From Bacteroidales bacterium (lineage in GTDB: Bacteria; Bacteroidota; Bacteroidia; Bacteroidales; UBA1402), in the NCBI GenBank assembly GCA_017446025.1, contig JAFSRR010000018.1:1-34814 (forward strand): a DNA stretch of 34,814 bases, in the 5' to 3' direction. The notes below the pieces were generated by a model that saw only the letters and a list, made by a program, of their open reading frames with translations, was not told where the DNA came from and did no database searches. A program made the position numbers and the translations under genes. Positions 6,718 through 16,001 of this stretch are shown here, in pieces; position 1 is the first letter of the stretch, and every line of letters begins with the position of its first letter.

Positions 6718-8598
6718 ATGAAAAAGTTTTGTTTTGCCGTATTGATGCTGGGGGGCATGGCTTTCAATGCCTTTGCGCAAACCGACAGCGTCATTCCTTT
6801 GAAAGACCAGGTAGTGACCGGTGCCCGTCAGGTGGCCGATATCCGGCATCTGCCGATGACCGTAAGCGTAGTGGGCCGCGACGTGCTCACAGAGAGTGCA
6901 CAACCTTCCATCCTGCCCACCCTGATGCAGGAGATTCCCGGCCTGATGCTCACCAGCCGCGGCATGATGGGCTACGGGGTGAGTACCAACGCTGCCGGCG
7001 GCATCAACATGCGCGGCCTGAGCGGTGGCGGAGGTCAGTTGATGGTCCTTATCGACGGCCATCCACAATACCAGGGCATCTACGGCCATCCCATTGCCGA
7101 CAGCTACCAGGCAGCCATCGCCGAAAGAGTTGAAGTGCTCCGCGGCCCGGCCTCCGTGCTCTACGGCAGCAACGCCATGGGCGGTGTCATCAACATTGTC
7201 ACCCGCCAGCCGGCCGAAGACGGTTCGCATACCCATGTCACGGCCGGTGCCGGCAGCTACGGCACAGTACAAAGCGAACTGGATTACCAGATAAAACAAG
7301 GTAAGTTCACAGGTACGGCCTCCGCCCTGTATAACCGCTCCGACAACCATCGCCCCCGCATGGGATTCGAGCAATACGGCGGCTACCTGAAAGGAGGCTA
7401 TCAGCTGAGCAGCCATTGGAACCTTTCGGCCGATGCCAACCTCAATCATTTCAACGCCTCGAACCCCGGCCCCGTCAGCAGCGCGCTGTATGATGCCGAC
7501 CAATGGATCACGCGCGGTTTTGCGTCCCTGGCCCTCGACAACCACTATGGCAGCAGCACTGGCGCCGTAAGCGTCTATACCAGCTTCGGACGGCACAAGA
7601 TCGATGACGGTACCAACGATCCGGCGGCTCCCACCGTACGCTACTTCCAGTCGAAGGATTATCTGGCCGGTGTCTCCCTCTACCAGAGCATGCAGCTGAT
7701 GGAAGGCAACCGCCTGACGGCCGGCATCGACTACCAGCACATCTACGGCCATGCCTACTACACGTCCAAAGCCACGGGAGACGTGATGGATACACCCGCC
7801 GCTTCCAAGCAGAGCGGCGAGTCGCACCGCAACGAAATCGCCGCCTATGTGGATGTCCGTCAGGACCTGCTCAGCTGGATGACGCTGGATGCCGGCATCC
7901 GCGTCGATCATCACTCGGTGGTCGGCACCGAGTGGATCCCTCAGGCCGGCCTGGTGTTCCGCCTCATCGAGGACGGCACCCTCAAGGCTATGGCCGGCAA
8001 GGGCTTCCGCAACCCCACCATGCGTGAAATGTATCTCTATCCTCCCTCCACCGAGGAGTTGGAGCCCGAGCGCACCTTCAACTACGAACTCTCCTGGAAG
8101 CATTACCTGCTCGACGACCGCCTGAGCTATGGTGTGAACCTCTACTACGTGAAAGGAGACAACCTCATCATTACGACAGCCACGGTTCCCAAGAAGAACG
8201 TAAACACCGGCCAAATTGAGAACTACGGTGCCGAATTCGAGGCAGCCTGGCAGATCAACAACTCTTTGAGCCTGCGCACCAACCATGCTTACCTGCACAT
8301 GGAGCATCCCGTCATCTCCGCACCGGAGTATGTCGGCTTTGTGGGCGCCCGCTACCAGATCCATCCCTTCAGCGCCCAGTTGGGGCTGCAGTACATCGAC
8401 AACCTCTACACAGCCGTCGGAGACACGCCTCAGAAAGAAAGCTTCTGCCTGCTCAACGCCACCCTGGGCTATCAGGTGACCAAGTTCTTGAAATGCTGGG
8501 TCAGAGGGGAAAATCTGCTGGATCAGGATTACAGCATCATGGCCGGCTACCCCATGCCGGGGGCCAATTTCATGGCCGGCATCATGCTAAGCCTGTAA
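6718..8598 (+). CDS. TonB-dependent outer-membrane receptor
   Basis: Energy-dependent outer-membrane importer of 626 aa. It has a signal peptide ending AFNAFA|Q (cut after residue 20), a TonB-box-like segment DQVVTGAR (30-37), then a plug domain with INMRGL, LIDGHPQY (111-118) and the ERVEVLRGPASVLYG stretch (136-150), followed by a 22-strand-type barrel ending in a hydrophobic alternate-residue strand [10 protein letters not shown]. It lacks the carboxypeptidase-like extension of SusC proteins and is near BtuB in size, so small metal chelates, cobamides or siderophores are likelier than glycans. The divergent NikR-family gene hints at metal uptake, but that regulator has lost its nickel site, so the substrate is open. 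The 3' end overlaps tatD (convergent) by 17 bp. Confidence 0.92.
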   Translation: MKKFCFAVLMLGGMAFNAFAQTDSVIPLKDQVVTGARQVADIRHLPMTVSVVGRDVLTESAQPSILPTLMQEIPGLMLTSRGMMGYGVSTNAAGGINMRGLSGGGGQLMVLIDGHPQYQGIYGHPIADSYQAAIAERVEVLRGPASVLYGSNAMGGVINIVTRQPAEDGSHTHVTAGAGSYGTVQSELDYQIKQGKFTGTASALYNRSDNHRPRMGFEQYGGYLKGGYQLSSHWNLSADANLNHFNASNPGPVSSALYDADQWITRGFASLALDNHYGSSTGAVSVYTSFGRHKIDDGTNDPAAPTVRYFQSKDYLAGVSLYQSMQLMEGNRLTAGIDYQHIYGHAYYTSKATGDVMDTPAASKQSGESHRNEIAAYVDVRQDLLSWMTLDAGIRVDHHSVVGTEWIPQAGLVFRLIEDGTLKAMAGKGFRNPTMREMYLYPPSTEELEPERTFNYELSWKHYLLDDRLSYGVNLYYVKGDNLIITTATVPKKNVNTGQIENYGAEFEAAWQINNSLSLRTNHAYLHMEHPVISAPEYVGFVGARYQIHPFSAQLGLQYIDNLYTAVGDTPQKESFCLLNATLGYQVTKFLKCWVRGENLLDQDYSIMAGYPMPGANFMAGIMLSL

Positions 8599-9280
8599 AG
8601 GCACGCACATTGTCTGCCACCTGCCGTTCCAGCTGGGGCAGCGATACCGACAACACGGCAGCAGCCTGCTGATAGACCGCAGAGATTTCCGGCCCCTGGC
8701 CGGGGGTCTCTGCGTCTGTTTCAAGGAGCAGCCTGTCGGGCGGACAAGCTTTCAGCGACTCACTGTTGAAACGGGAGCCGAAAGAAAGGTAGAATCCCTG
8801 GGCCGTCCATTGCCGGGTCTGTTGTGGTTTGCCCCGGAAACCATGGATCATCCAGGCCGGGATGGAAGGGTATTTCCGGCGGCAGGCCAGGAGGTCGGCC
8901 ATCGCATGGACACAGTGCAAGACCACGGGTGTACGCAGTCTATCGGCCACTTCGAGTTGGAAATCGAGCCACTGTGTCTGAAGATTCCATGAAGTATCGC
9001 CGAAACGATGCAGGCCGATTTCACCGACGAAACGCAGTTCGGGCAGTGCCAGCAAGGCTTCGAGCCATTCCTCTTCGGGAGCCTCTCCGACATCGAAAGG
9101 ATGCAAGCCGGCACCCAGCAGGCAGCCGGGCATTTTTGCCACGCCCAACTCGATTGTCATGAGTTGCAAGGCTTGGGAAGGATCGTCCGACAGCGCCCGC
9201 AGGCGGACGGCCGAAAGACAAAGCAGCCGGGAATCGTCTCCCCTTCGCGATGCAATATGAGTATGGGCGTCTGTCATCAT
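8582..9280 (-). CDS. TatD-family metal-dependent deoxyribonuclease
   Basis: Predicted Mg/Zn-dependent hydrolase acting as a 3'-5' exonuclease or D-aminoacyl-tRNA-type hydrolase in the cytoplasm. The 232-aa protein has the TIM-barrel metal ligands: His6 and His8 in DAHTHIA, Glu87 in VGEIGLH, His122 in LHCVHA, His146 in IHGFRG and Asp189 in LLETDAETP. It is about 25-30 aa shorter than E. coli TatD. Start: ATG at 9280 overlaps the yidD stop by 4 bp (ATGA); the second Met is equally possible. It is the last gene of the minus-strand run and overlaps the TonB receptor tail-to-tail. Confidence 0.88.
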   Translation of the reverse strand: MMTDAHTHIASRRGDDSRLLCLSAVRLRALSDDPSQALQLMTIELGVAKMPGCLLGAGLHPFDVGEAPEEEWLEALLALPELRFVGEIGLHRFGDTSWNLQTQWLDFQLEVADRLRTPVVLHCVHAMADLLACRRKYPSIPAWMIHGFRGKPQQTRQWTAQGFYLSFGSRFNSESLKACPPDRLLLETDAETPGQGPEISAVYQQAAAVLSVSLPQLERQVADNVRAFTGLA

Positions 9281-9519
9281 GGCACCGGGTCATAACCGTG
9301 GCCACCCCAGGGATGGCAGCGCGAAATGCGTTTGATGGCCAGCCACCCTCCCTTGAAGGGGCCGTACTTCTTGATGGCCTCGATGGCATACTGCGAGCAG
9401 GTGGGTGTAAAGCGGCAGGAGGCGGGCGTCAGCGGGGAAATGCAGGCACGGTAGAAATAGACCGGCAGCAACAGCAACCAGCCCAGCACCTGTTTTGTAT
9501 ACTTCCACATTGTCTTCAT
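9277..9519 (-). CDS. yidD: Membrane protein insertion efficiency factor YidD
   Basis: Small amphipathic inner-membrane-associated protein that helps YidC insert membrane proteins. The 80 aa contain the family core: [20 protein letters not shown] (23-42), [15 protein letters not shown] and the C-terminal [14 protein letters not shown], with the conserved cysteines. It overlaps rnpA upstream and tatD downstream by 4 bp each, so the three are probably translationally coupled. yidC and rpmH, its usual neighbours in many bacteria, are not here. Confidence 0.95.
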   Translation of the reverse strand: MKTMWKYTKQVLGWLLLLPVYFYRACISPLTPASCRFTPTCSQYAIEAIKKYGPFKGGWLAIKRISRCHPWGGHGYDPVP

Positions 9520-9941
9520 GACTGCAGGGCCCGGGCTTTTTCCAGACCGGCCTGGATCTTGGCCAGCAATTTACCCATCTTGGCATAAACGGTGGCATAG
9601 TCCGAGAGACTGTCCTGCTGCCAGACAATGGCCAGCTGCAACTCGCAGCCTTGCTCACGGACCAGGGCCAGCAGACTGTGTTTCTGCAGCCGGTAGGCTT
9701 CGCGCATCAGGCGTTTGGCGCGATTGCGCTGGAAGGCCCGGTGCAGTTTTTTCTTGGGGGCGCTGATGAGCACCTTAACCGGATAGCCGTCCGTGGAATC
9801 TTCGGCAGGAAGACAACGCCAACAAGCCCGAAGAGGGAAAGACATCGCGGTCTCTCCTTCACGGAACAATGCATCAATGCGTAATTCGCCGCATAAACGC
9901 TCTTCTTTTCGAAAAGTATTTCTCAGCGTTTCGGCAGCCAC
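9516..9941 (-). CDS. rnpA: Ribonuclease P protein component
   Basis: Protein subunit of RNase P, which binds the catalytic RNA and the 5' leader of precursor tRNA. The 141-aa product has [11 protein letters not shown] (8-18), the beta-strand segment [16 protein letters not shown], and the RNR signature [13 protein letters not shown] (72-84). The start at 9941 places this homologous region near the N terminus; hemD ends 13 bp upstream. The gene sits between hemD and yidD rather than after rpmH. Confidence 0.94.
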   Translation of the reverse strand: MAAETLRNTFRKEERLCGELRIDALFREGETAMSFPLRACWRCLPAEDSTDGYPVKVLISAPKKKLHRAFQRNRAKRLMREAYRLQKHSLLALVREQGCELQLAIVWQQDSLSDYATVYAKMGKLLAKIQAGLEKARALQS

Positions 9942-9954
9942 GGCACCGTTTTGA

Positions 9955-10707
9955 CTATTTCTTTTTGTTGGATTCCTTCAAGTATGCCTCGATGGCAGCC
10001 GTAATGGAGGGTGCCTGAGGCGTGGGAGCCTCGATGTCGAGCCGAAGGCCGGCATCTTTCACAGCTTGGGCGGTTGATTTGCCCAGGGTGGCGATACAGA
10101 TTTCGCCCTGCTGGAAATCGGGGAAATTCTTCATCAGCGAAGCGATACCGTTGGGGCTGAAGAAGACAAGCATGTCGTAGTTGAATTCCTCCTCGGGGGT
10201 GAAATCGTTGCTGATGGTCCGATACATAATCGACTTGGTGTGGAAAATCTTCTTTTCCTCGAGCAGGGAGCAGAGATCGTCGTTGTTCACATCCGATACC
10301 GAAACCAGGTATTTTTCCGAGGGGTGTTTCAAAATCAGGGTCACCAAGCCATCGATTTTGCCGCTGGCAGGATAGAAGATCTTGCGCTTGCGGTACTGGA
10401 TATACTTCTGCAGGTACAGGGCCACGGTCTCGTTGATGCAGAAATACTTCATATCCTCGGGCACCTCGACCCGGGTTTCCTCGCAAAGACGGAAGAAATG
10501 GTTGATGGCCGTCCGGGCGGTAAAGACAACCGCCGTATGGTCCAGGATGGATATCCGCTGATGGCGGAATTCCTTAGCCGTGATGCCTTCAACCTTTATG
10601 AAAGGACGGAAATTAATCTTGACTCCGTACTTCTTTTCCAGATCATAGTAGGGAGATTTTTCGGAAGCAGGCTTGGGCTGCGATACGAGAATATTCTTGA
10701 TCTTCAC
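9955..10707 (-). CDS. hemD: Uroporphyrinogen-III synthase
   Basis: Cyclises and inverts ring D of hydroxymethylbilane to give uroporphyrinogen III, the branch point of haem and corrinoid synthesis. The family has low sequence identity. The 250-aa protein shows the two alternating alpha/beta domains: KNILVSQPKP at the start, VVFTARTAINHFF (60-72), YDMLVFFSPNGIASLM and ATLGKSTAQAVKDAGL near the C terminus, which matches the conserved (F/V)-(F/T)-S-x-(N)-(G) and IG-x-(T/S)-T-A blocks. Together with DUF4271 directly upstream, this is the usual Bacteroidetes arrangement. It may be co-transcribed from the frd promoter or use an internal -7-like box near 10795. Confidence 0.86.
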   Translation of the reverse strand: MKIKNILVSQPKPASEKSPYYDLEKKYGVKINFRPFIKVEGITAKEFRHQRISILDHTAVVFTARTAINHFFRLCEETRVEVPEDMKYFCINETVALYLQKYIQYRKRKIFYPASGKIDGLVTLILKHPSEKYLVSVSDVNNDDLCSLLEEKKIFHTKSIMYRTISNDFTPEEEFNYDMLVFFSPNGIASLMKNFPDFQQGEICIATLGKSTAQAVKDAGLRLDIEAPTPQAPSITAAIEAYLKESNKKK

Positions 10708-10733
10708 GTCCTATTCAATTTAAGATTAATACT

Positions 10734-11519
10734 TTAGCTCAGCAAAAACACACCCTTGCACAAAAGGCAGATTGGGAGAATTTCCGCGCCGCAAAAGTAC
10801 AAAATAAAATGAAAGGACGATACTCTTTGAATAGAAAAAAAGCGCAAGACTGTCAACAACTTCAATAGCGCCGATATCACCCACATGGATAGCGAGGCCA
10901 CCAGCAGCGTCATGGCCGGGAAAGAGATGATCTCGTTGAACAGCAGCAGAAAAGCCAGAAACAGCGCTACAAAGCAGAAAGGCGTCACATAAAGGCTGTG
11001 CACAACGGCCTTGACAGTGTCGGGCAGATGCAGCCAGGCAAACAGGCTGGTGCCGAAGAAGCGGAGAAACACGTAGCCCATGGTGAGCAGAAAGGCCATA
11101 TAGAGATGTGGCCAATCCGTATCGTAAAGCCTGGGGTAAGGGTTTTGCTGCAGCATCAGGGAGGTGACCAGCACCCAGATGATACAGGACACCACAAAAA
11201 ACAAGGTCTGGAAGTTGCTCAGCCGGACATCGCCTTCGTCGGAGGCCCCCAACCGGCTACCCGGCAGGAGCACCTGGCGCAGCAGGTCCTTCAATTGTCC
11301 GCGGCTGGCAAACAGGTAGGCCAGCAAAAGAAGGCACAGCACAATCAACCCGTATGATTTCAGCCCGTCAGACACATCGTGCGAGCGGGCATGTCCTTCG
11401 TAGGCCAAGGATTGGACAGTGCAAACAAAAGATGTATCCCCAGATGCAGCCGACACAACCTGGAGCGTGTCTGCGCCCGGAGTTGTCCAGGCGCCCTGTG
11501 CATACATCTGAGGATACAT
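10734..11519 (-). CDS. DUF4271 multi-pass membrane protein
   Basis: Function unknown. The 261-aa protein has a polar N-terminal part of about 50 residues and then several hydrophobic helices (about 55-73, 105-126, 137-158, 170-200, 207-228), ending in FHFILYFCGAEILPICLL. The layout and the position just before hemD match the DUF4271 family found in Bacteroidetes. It begins 22 bp after frdB, so it probably belongs to the frd transcript. The start is uncertain: the first 30 residues have no recognisable conservation. Confidence 0.75.
   Translation of the reverse strand: MYPQMYAQGAWTTPGADTLQVVSAASGDTSFVCTVQSLAYEGHARSHDVSDGLKSYGLIVLCLLLLAYLFASRGQLKDLLRQVLLPGSRLGASDEGDVRLSNFQTLFFVVSCIIWVLVTSLMLQQNPYPRLYDTDWPHLYMAFLLTMGYVFLRFFGTSLFAWLHLPDTVKAVVHSLYVTPFCFVALFLAFLLLFNEIISFPAMTLLVASLSMWVISALLKLLTVLRFFSIQRVSSFHFILYFCGAEILPICLLCKGVFLLS
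10792..10799 (-). promoter_or_regulatory. Weak candidate -7 box for hemD
   Basis: Minus-strand TACTTTTG lies within the 3' end of the DUF4271 gene, about 85 bp before the hemD start. No TTTG is found at 19-21 bp spacing, and the bases also encode ordinary codons (Tyr-Phe-Cys), so it may be chance. Confidence 0.25.
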
Positions 11520-11541
11520 CGTTGATGGATTCGGTCGGATC

Positions 11542-12297
11542 CTAGTCTTTGAACTTGGCCGACAGGAATTCGCGATTCAAACGGGCGATGTTGGAGATGG
11601 AGACATTCTTGGGACATTCGGCTTCGCATGCACCCGTGTTGGTGCAGTTGCCAAATCCCAGTTCGTCCATCTTGGCCACCATGGCCTTGGCACGGGCAGC
11701 AGCCTCCACCTTGCCCTGGGGCAGCAGAGCCAGCTGGCTTACCTTGGCCGATACAAACAACATGGCCGAGCCGTTTTTGCAGGCGGCCACACAGGCACCG
11801 CAACCGATGCAGGAGGCAGCGTCCATGGCCAGATCGGCGATGGGCTTGGCGATAGGCGTGGCATTGGCATCGGGGGCACCGCCGGTATTGACCGACACAT
11901 AGCCACCGGCCTGGATGATCTTGTCAAACGCCGAACGGTCCACCATCAGGTCGCGGATCACCGGGAAGCCGTGGGAACGCCAGGGCTCGATGGTGATGAC
12001 ATCGCCGTCCTTGAACTTGCGCATATGCAGCTGGCAGGTGGTGATGTCTTCGTCGGGTCCGTGGGGATGACCGTTGATATACAGCGAGCACATACCGCAA
12101 ATACCTTCACGGCAGTCATGGTCGAAGACCACCGGTTCCTTTCTTTCGGCGATGAGCTGCTCGTTGAGCTGGTCCATCATCTCCAGGAAAGAACTGTCTG
12201 TCGAGACATTGCTCAATTGATAAGTTTCGAACTTGCCGGGGGCCTTGGGACCTCTCTGGCGCCAAACTTTCAACGTGATATTGATACTTTTTTCCAT
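11542..12297 (-). CDS. frdB: Fumarate reductase / succinate dehydrogenase iron-sulfur subunit
   Basis: Electron-transfer subunit of the membrane quinol:fumarate reductase (complex II family). Cluster ligands are visible in the 251 aa. The [2Fe-2S] site has Cys62, Cys67 and Cys70 in [10 protein letters not shown] plus Cys88. The other two clusters use Cys163, 166, 169, 173 in [11 protein letters not shown] and Cys218, 224, 228 in [13 protein letters not shown]. It lies 3 bp after frdA. In anaerobic Bacteroidales the enzyme runs as fumarate reductase, with menaquinol as donor and succinate as product; sequence alone does not fix direction. Confidence 0.96.
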   Translation of the reverse strand: MEKSINITLKVWRQRGPKAPGKFETYQLSNVSTDSSFLEMMDQLNEQLIAERKEPVVFDHDCREGICGMCSLYINGHPHGPDEDITTCQLHMRKFKDGDVITIEPWRSHGFPVIRDLMVDRSAFDKIIQAGGYVSVNTGGAPDANATPIAKPIADLAMDAASCIGCGACVAACKNGSAMLFVSAKVSQLALLPQGKVEAAARAKAMVAKMDELGFGNCTNTGACEAECPKNVSISNIARLNREFLSAKFKD

Positions 12298-12300
12298 GAC

Positions 12301-14256
12301 TTATTTGTAATTGCGTTGTTGTACTTTGGTAAACTCATAGTTCAACTCTTCCTTGATGAGCTGAGGTTCCTGATCTTCGCCCATGTACTTCCAGCAGCCT
12401 ACATAGGAGAACTTGTCGTCCTGACGAAGGGCTTCGCCTTCGGGTGTCTGATACTCTTCGCGGAAGTGGCCGCCGCAAGATTCCTCGCGGTGCAGGGCGT
12501 CGGTGGCCATCAACTGTCCGATCTCAATGAAATCGGCCAGACGCAGGGCCTTCTCCAGTTCGACATTCTGATCCTTGGCTTCGCCGGGGATGAATACATT
12601 GGTCCAGAATTCCTGTTTGATGCGCTTGAGTTCGACCAGCGCCTTTTTCAAGCCTTCGGCGTTGCGACCCATGCCGACGAAGTCCCACATGATGAGACCC
12701 AGTTCCTTGTGGATGGAATCGACCGACCGCTGGCCCTGGATGGACATCAGCTTGTCGATACGCTCGTTGATGGCCTTTTCGGCTTCGAGGAATTCGGGCA
12801 GCTCGGTCGAGAAGCGCGGGGTGCGGATCTCGTCGGCCAGATAGTTCTGGATGGTATAGGGCAGTACGAAATAACCGTCGGCCAGACCCTGCATCAAAGC
12901 CGAGGCACCCAGACGGTTGGCACCGTGGTCCGAGAAGTTGGCTTCACCGATACAGAACAGGCCGGGGATGGAAGTCTGCAGTTCGTAGTCGACCCAGATG
13001 CCACCCATGGTGTAGTGGATGGCCGGGAAAATCATCATCGGCTCCTCATAAGGATTGGAGTCGGTGATCTTTTCGTACATCTGGAACAGGTTGCCGTAGC
13101 GGGCCTCGACCACGTCCTTGCCCAGGCGGTTGATGGCTTCGCTGAAATCCAGGAACACAGCCAGGCCGGTGTTGTTGACACCGTAGCCGGCATCGCAGCG
13201 TTCCTTGGCGGCACGGGAGGCCACGTCACGAGGCACCAGGTTGCCGAAGGCAGGATAACGGCGTTCGAGATAGTAGTCGCGGTCTTCCTCGGGGATGTCG
13301 CGGCCTTTGAGCTTGCCGGCCTGCAGGGCCTTGGCATCCTCCAACTTCTTGGGCACCCAGATACGGCCGTCGTTACGCAGCGACTCGGACATCAGTGTCA
13401 GTTTCGACTGGTTGGTGCCGTGCACGGGGATACAGGTCGGATGGATCTGGGCATAGCAGGGATTGGCGAAATAGGCACCCTTCTTGTAGGCCTGCCAGGC
13501 AGCCGAACCGTTGGAGCCCATGGCGTTAGTCGAAAGGAAGAAGGTGTTGCCGTAACCGCCGGTGCCGATCACCACAGCGTGGGCGGCATAGCGTTCGATC
13601 TTGCCGGTGATGAGGTTGCGGACAATGATACCGCGGGCCTTGCCGTCGATGATGACCAGGTCGAGCATCTCGCGGCGGGTGAAGAGCTTGACACTGCCCT
13701 TCTTGACCTGGCGGCTCAGGGCCGAATAGGCGCCCAGCAGCAACTGCTGGCCGGTCTGGCCTTTGGCATAGAACGTACGTGACACCTGGGCACCGCCAAA
13801 CGAGCGGTTGGCCAGCGTGCCGCCGTATTCACGGGCGAAAGGCACACCCTGGGCCACGCACTGGTCGATGATGTTGTTCGACACTTCGGCCAGACGATAG
13901 ACGTTGGCCTCGCGGGCACGGTAGTCACCGCCCTTGATGGTGTCGTAATAGAGACGATAGACCGAGTCACCGTCGTTCTGATAGTTCTTGGCTGCGTTGA
14001 TGCCGCCCTGGGCAGCGATGGAGTGGGCCCGGCGCGGAGAATCCTGGATACAGAAATTCAGTACGTTGAAACCAAGTTCTCCCAAGGAGGCGGCAGCGGA
14101 GGCGCCGGCCAGGCCGGTACCGACCACAATAATGTCCAGACGACGCTTGTTCGACGGATTGACCAACTTCTGGTGAGCCTTGTAGTTGGTCCATTTTTCA
14201 CTCAAAGCACCTTCGGGGATCTTCGAGTCGATCACGATTTTTTTGGAAGTTGCCAT
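12301..14256 (-). CDS. frdA: Fumarate reductase / succinate dehydrogenase flavoprotein subunit
   Basis: Catalytic subunit with covalently bound FAD, on the cytoplasmic side of the inner membrane. The 651-aa protein has the dinucleotide motif [12 protein letters not shown] (44-55), the flavinylation block [15 protein letters not shown] with His78 as the probable FAD-linked residue, a capping-domain segment HPTCIP, the [16 protein letters not shown] stretch carrying a catalytic arginine, and [12 protein letters not shown] near the FAD. Length is typical of the B-type (Wolinella/Bacteroides) enzyme, longer than E. coli SdhA. It lies 4 bp after frdC. Confidence 0.97.
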   Translation of the reverse strand: MATSKKIVIDSKIPEGALSEKWTNYKAHQKLVNPSNKRRLDIIVVGTGLAGASAAASLGELGFNVLNFCIQDSPRRAHSIAAQGGINAAKNYQNDGDSVYRLYYDTIKGGDYRAREANVYRLAEVSNNIIDQCVAQGVPFAREYGGTLANRSFGGAQVSRTFYAKGQTGQQLLLGAYSALSRQVKKGSVKLFTRREMLDLVIIDGKARGIIVRNLITGKIERYAAHAVVIGTGGYGNTFFLSTNAMGSNGSAAWQAYKKGAYFANPCYAQIHPTCIPVHGTNQSKLTLMSESLRNDGRIWVPKKLEDAKALQAGKLKGRDIPEEDRDYYLERRYPAFGNLVPRDVASRAAKERCDAGYGVNNTGLAVFLDFSEAINRLGKDVVEARYGNLFQMYEKITDSNPYEEPMMIFPAIHYTMGGIWVDYELQTSIPGLFCIGEANFSDHGANRLGASALMQGLADGYFVLPYTIQNYLADEIRTPRFSTELPEFLEAEKAINERIDKLMSIQGQRSVDSIHKELGLIMWDFVGMGRNAEGLKKALVELKRIKQEFWTNVFIPGEAKDQNVELEKALRLADFIEIGQLMATDALHREESCGGHFREEYQTPEGEALRQDDKFSYVGCWKYMGEDQEPQLIKEELNYEFTKVQQRNYK

Positions 14257-14260
14257 ATGC

Positions 14261-14941
14261 TTAGGAGATTAAATTGACAATCAGATAATAGACGGGAATT
14301 GCCATAAAGAGCAACATGATGATGGTGGCATAAACGTTGGAGATGCACTTGATGCGGGGCAGCCACGTGTTGTTGCTCCAGCCCAGCGTCTGCAGCGAAC
14401 TCCAGATACCGTGGGTCAGGTGCAGCCACAAGGCCACCAGCCAGACGATATACAGGATGCAATAGACCGGACTCTGGAACAGGTGCTGCACGACGGCGGC
14501 TCCAGCCACGTGGATTTCCTCGCCGTCGATGATGCCCATCAGCTCGACGAGCTGCATCTTGGCCCAGAAATTGTAGAGGTGCAGGCAAAGGAAGCCACAG
14601 ACGACGATACCCAGGACCAGCATGTTCTGAGAGGCCCATTCCACGCCGCCGGGACGTGCTTTCACCCGGTAGGCATTGGCGCCTCTGGCCATTTTGTTCT
14701 GGATGGTCAGCCACAAGGCATAGCAGATGTGGATGACGACCAGCAGGGCCAGGCCCAGCGTGCCGACCAATGCGTACCAGTTGGCTCCAAGGAAATGACA
14801 AATGGCATCATAGACCTCCGGCGAGATGATCACGAAGATGTTCATGATGCTGTGGAACGTCAGAAACAGCACCAGGGCAGCGCCGGTGATACTCATGACA
14901 AGTTTTCTTCCGATAGAAGAATTGACAATAAATACGCCCAT
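14261..14941 (-). CDS. frdC: Fumarate reductase / succinate dehydrogenase cytochrome b subunit
   Basis: Membrane anchor that binds haem b and menaquinone. The 226-aa protein has five hydrophobic helices (about 17-40, 57-82, 107-125, 152-176, 200-224) with histidines in or near them ([31 protein letters not shown]) that suit di-haem ligation, as in Wolinella-type FrdC. The ATG at 14941 was chosen over a longer frame reaching 15124 because the promoter at 14976-15007 lies within the extension. First gene of the frdCAB operon. Confidence 0.93.
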   Translation of the reverse strand: MGVFIVNSSIGRKLVMSITGAALVLFLTFHSIMNIFVIISPEVYDAICHFLGANWYALVGTLGLALLVVIHICYALWLTIQNKMARGANAYRVKARPGGVEWASQNMLVLGIVVCGFLCLHLYNFWAKMQLVELMGIIDGEEIHVAGAAVVQHLFQSPVYCILYIVWLVALWLHLTHGIWSSLQTLGWSNNTWLPRIKCISNVYATIIMLLFMAIPVYYLIVNLIS

Positions 14942-14975
14942 AGTTTTTACGTTATTAAATTCAGTGTATGAGCGG

Positions 14976-15007
14976 CAAAAGTAATCCTTTTTTGCGGACT
15001 GCACAAG
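14976..15007 (-). promoter_or_regulatory. Promoter of the frdCAB operon
   Basis: On the minus strand CTTG (15007-15004), 20 bp, TACTTTTG (14983-14976). The -7 box is a full match and the -33 box is 3 of 4. Predicted start near 14969, leader about 28 nt. Confidence 0.65.
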
Positions 15008-15039
15008 GGCATTAAAGAAATAATTCTGTAATGCGTCTG

Positions 15040-15071
15040 TTTGGTTTTCCCCTCGCTTTGCCTTACCTTTA
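15040..15071 (+). promoter_or_regulatory. Promoter of the serine acetyltransferase operon
   Basis: TTTG (15040-15043), 20 bp, TACCTTTA (15064-15071), one mismatch at the last base. It points away from the frd promoter, 32 bp apart. Predicted start near 15078, giving a leader of only about 15 nt. Confidence 0.6.
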
Positions 15072-15092
15072 CGGACCTTTTTCAGATGTCCT

Positions 15093-15989
15093 ATGACAAG
15101 CGGTATTCCCTCAAAAACTGACAAGATTGTCGAGCAGTTGGCAGATTACAAAACCTTGAAAATCATGCGCTATGACCAGTGTCATGCCGAAGCGCTGCCC
15201 GCCGAAGGAGAGTTGCACGAAATCGTCACGCTCTGCCGTTCCCTGTTGTTTCCCGGCTTTTTCGGCCCGGTCCTCGAGCGCCGCGACAACCTGGGGGAGT
15301 ATATCGGCCAGGTGGCGGAAAAGCTGTTTTTGCTGCTGTGCCGGCAGATAACCGCCGGTCTCTGCTTCCAACCCGACAAATGCCCGCACGACGGAAAGAC
15401 CCTGCAACAGCAGGCCGAAGAAAAGGCCCGGACCTTCATGTCGATGCTGCCCCGGCTGCGTGAGCAACTGGAACAGGATGTGATAGCCTCCTACAACGGC
15501 GATCCGGCCGCCGAAAGCCCGGCCGAAGTCATCGCCTGCTATCCCGGCATCCGGGCGGTGAGCAGCTACCGTATCGCCCATGCCCTCTACGAGCTCAATG
15601 TGCCGATCATTCCCCGGATGATCACCGAAATGGCCCATTCCGAGACCGGCATAGACATCCATCCTGCCGCCCGCATCGGCACTTCCTTCGCCATCGACCA
15701 CGGCACGGGCGTCGTCATCGGAGCCACGACCATCATCGGCGACCGGGTCAAACTGTACCAGGGCGTCACCCTCGGGGCCAAGAGCTTCCCGCTCGACGAG
15801 AACGGACATCCCATCAAAGGCATCCTGCGCCATCCCATCCTGGAGGACGATGTCATCATCTATGCCAACTCCACCATCCTGGGCCGGGTCACCATCGGTC
15901 GCGGCGCCATCATCGGCGGCAACGTCTGGGTGACAGAAGATGTCCCGGCCGGCGCCCGGGTGATGCAATCGAAAAAGAAATCCCTGTAA
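15093..15989 (+). CDS. Serine O-acetyltransferase (EpsC/CysE type)
   Basis: Acetylates L-serine to O-acetylserine for cysteine synthesis. The 298-aa protein has an alpha-helical N-terminal part (to about 175), then IDIHPAARIG and a left-handed beta-helix of hexapeptide repeats with the catalytic Asp202-His203 pair in AIDHGTGVVIGA, a loop LGAKSFPLDENGHP, and ILRHPILEDDVIIYANSTILG where CysE has the acetyl-CoA-binding coil. The long N-terminal region resembles the EpsC-annotated proteins of Bacteroidetes. An out-of-frame 11-codon ORF (15086-15121) overlaps the start. No cysK is adjacent. The rRNA methyltransferase follows after 12 bp. Confidence 0.9.
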   Translation: MTSGIPSKTDKIVEQLADYKTLKIMRYDQCHAEALPAEGELHEIVTLCRSLLFPGFFGPVLERRDNLGEYIGQVAEKLFLLLCRQITAGLCFQPDKCPHDGKTLQQQAEEKARTFMSMLPRLREQLEQDVIASYNGDPAAESPAEVIACYPGIRAVSSYRIAHALYELNVPIIPRMITEMAHSETGIDIHPAARIGTSFAIDHGTGVVIGATTIIGDRVKLYQGVTLGAKSFPLDENGHPIKGILRHPILEDDVIIYANSTILGRVTIGRGAIIGGNVWVTEDVPAGARVMQSKKKSL

Positions 15990-16001
15990 ATCTTTCCTCC
16001 C

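Noticed and set aside
6207-8598. Nickel uptake locus
   Set aside because: The regulator lacks the nickel ligands and no nickel permease or nickel enzyme gene is present, so the simple nickel interpretation is not supported.
11971-13782. 603-codon plus-strand open frame opposite frdA/frdB
   Set aside because: Shadow frame: no signal, motif or promoter, while the opposite strand encodes unmistakable frdA and frdB.
14942-15124. N-terminal extension of frdC
   Set aside because: It contains the frd promoter and lacks homology; it would also overlap the acetyltransferase start.
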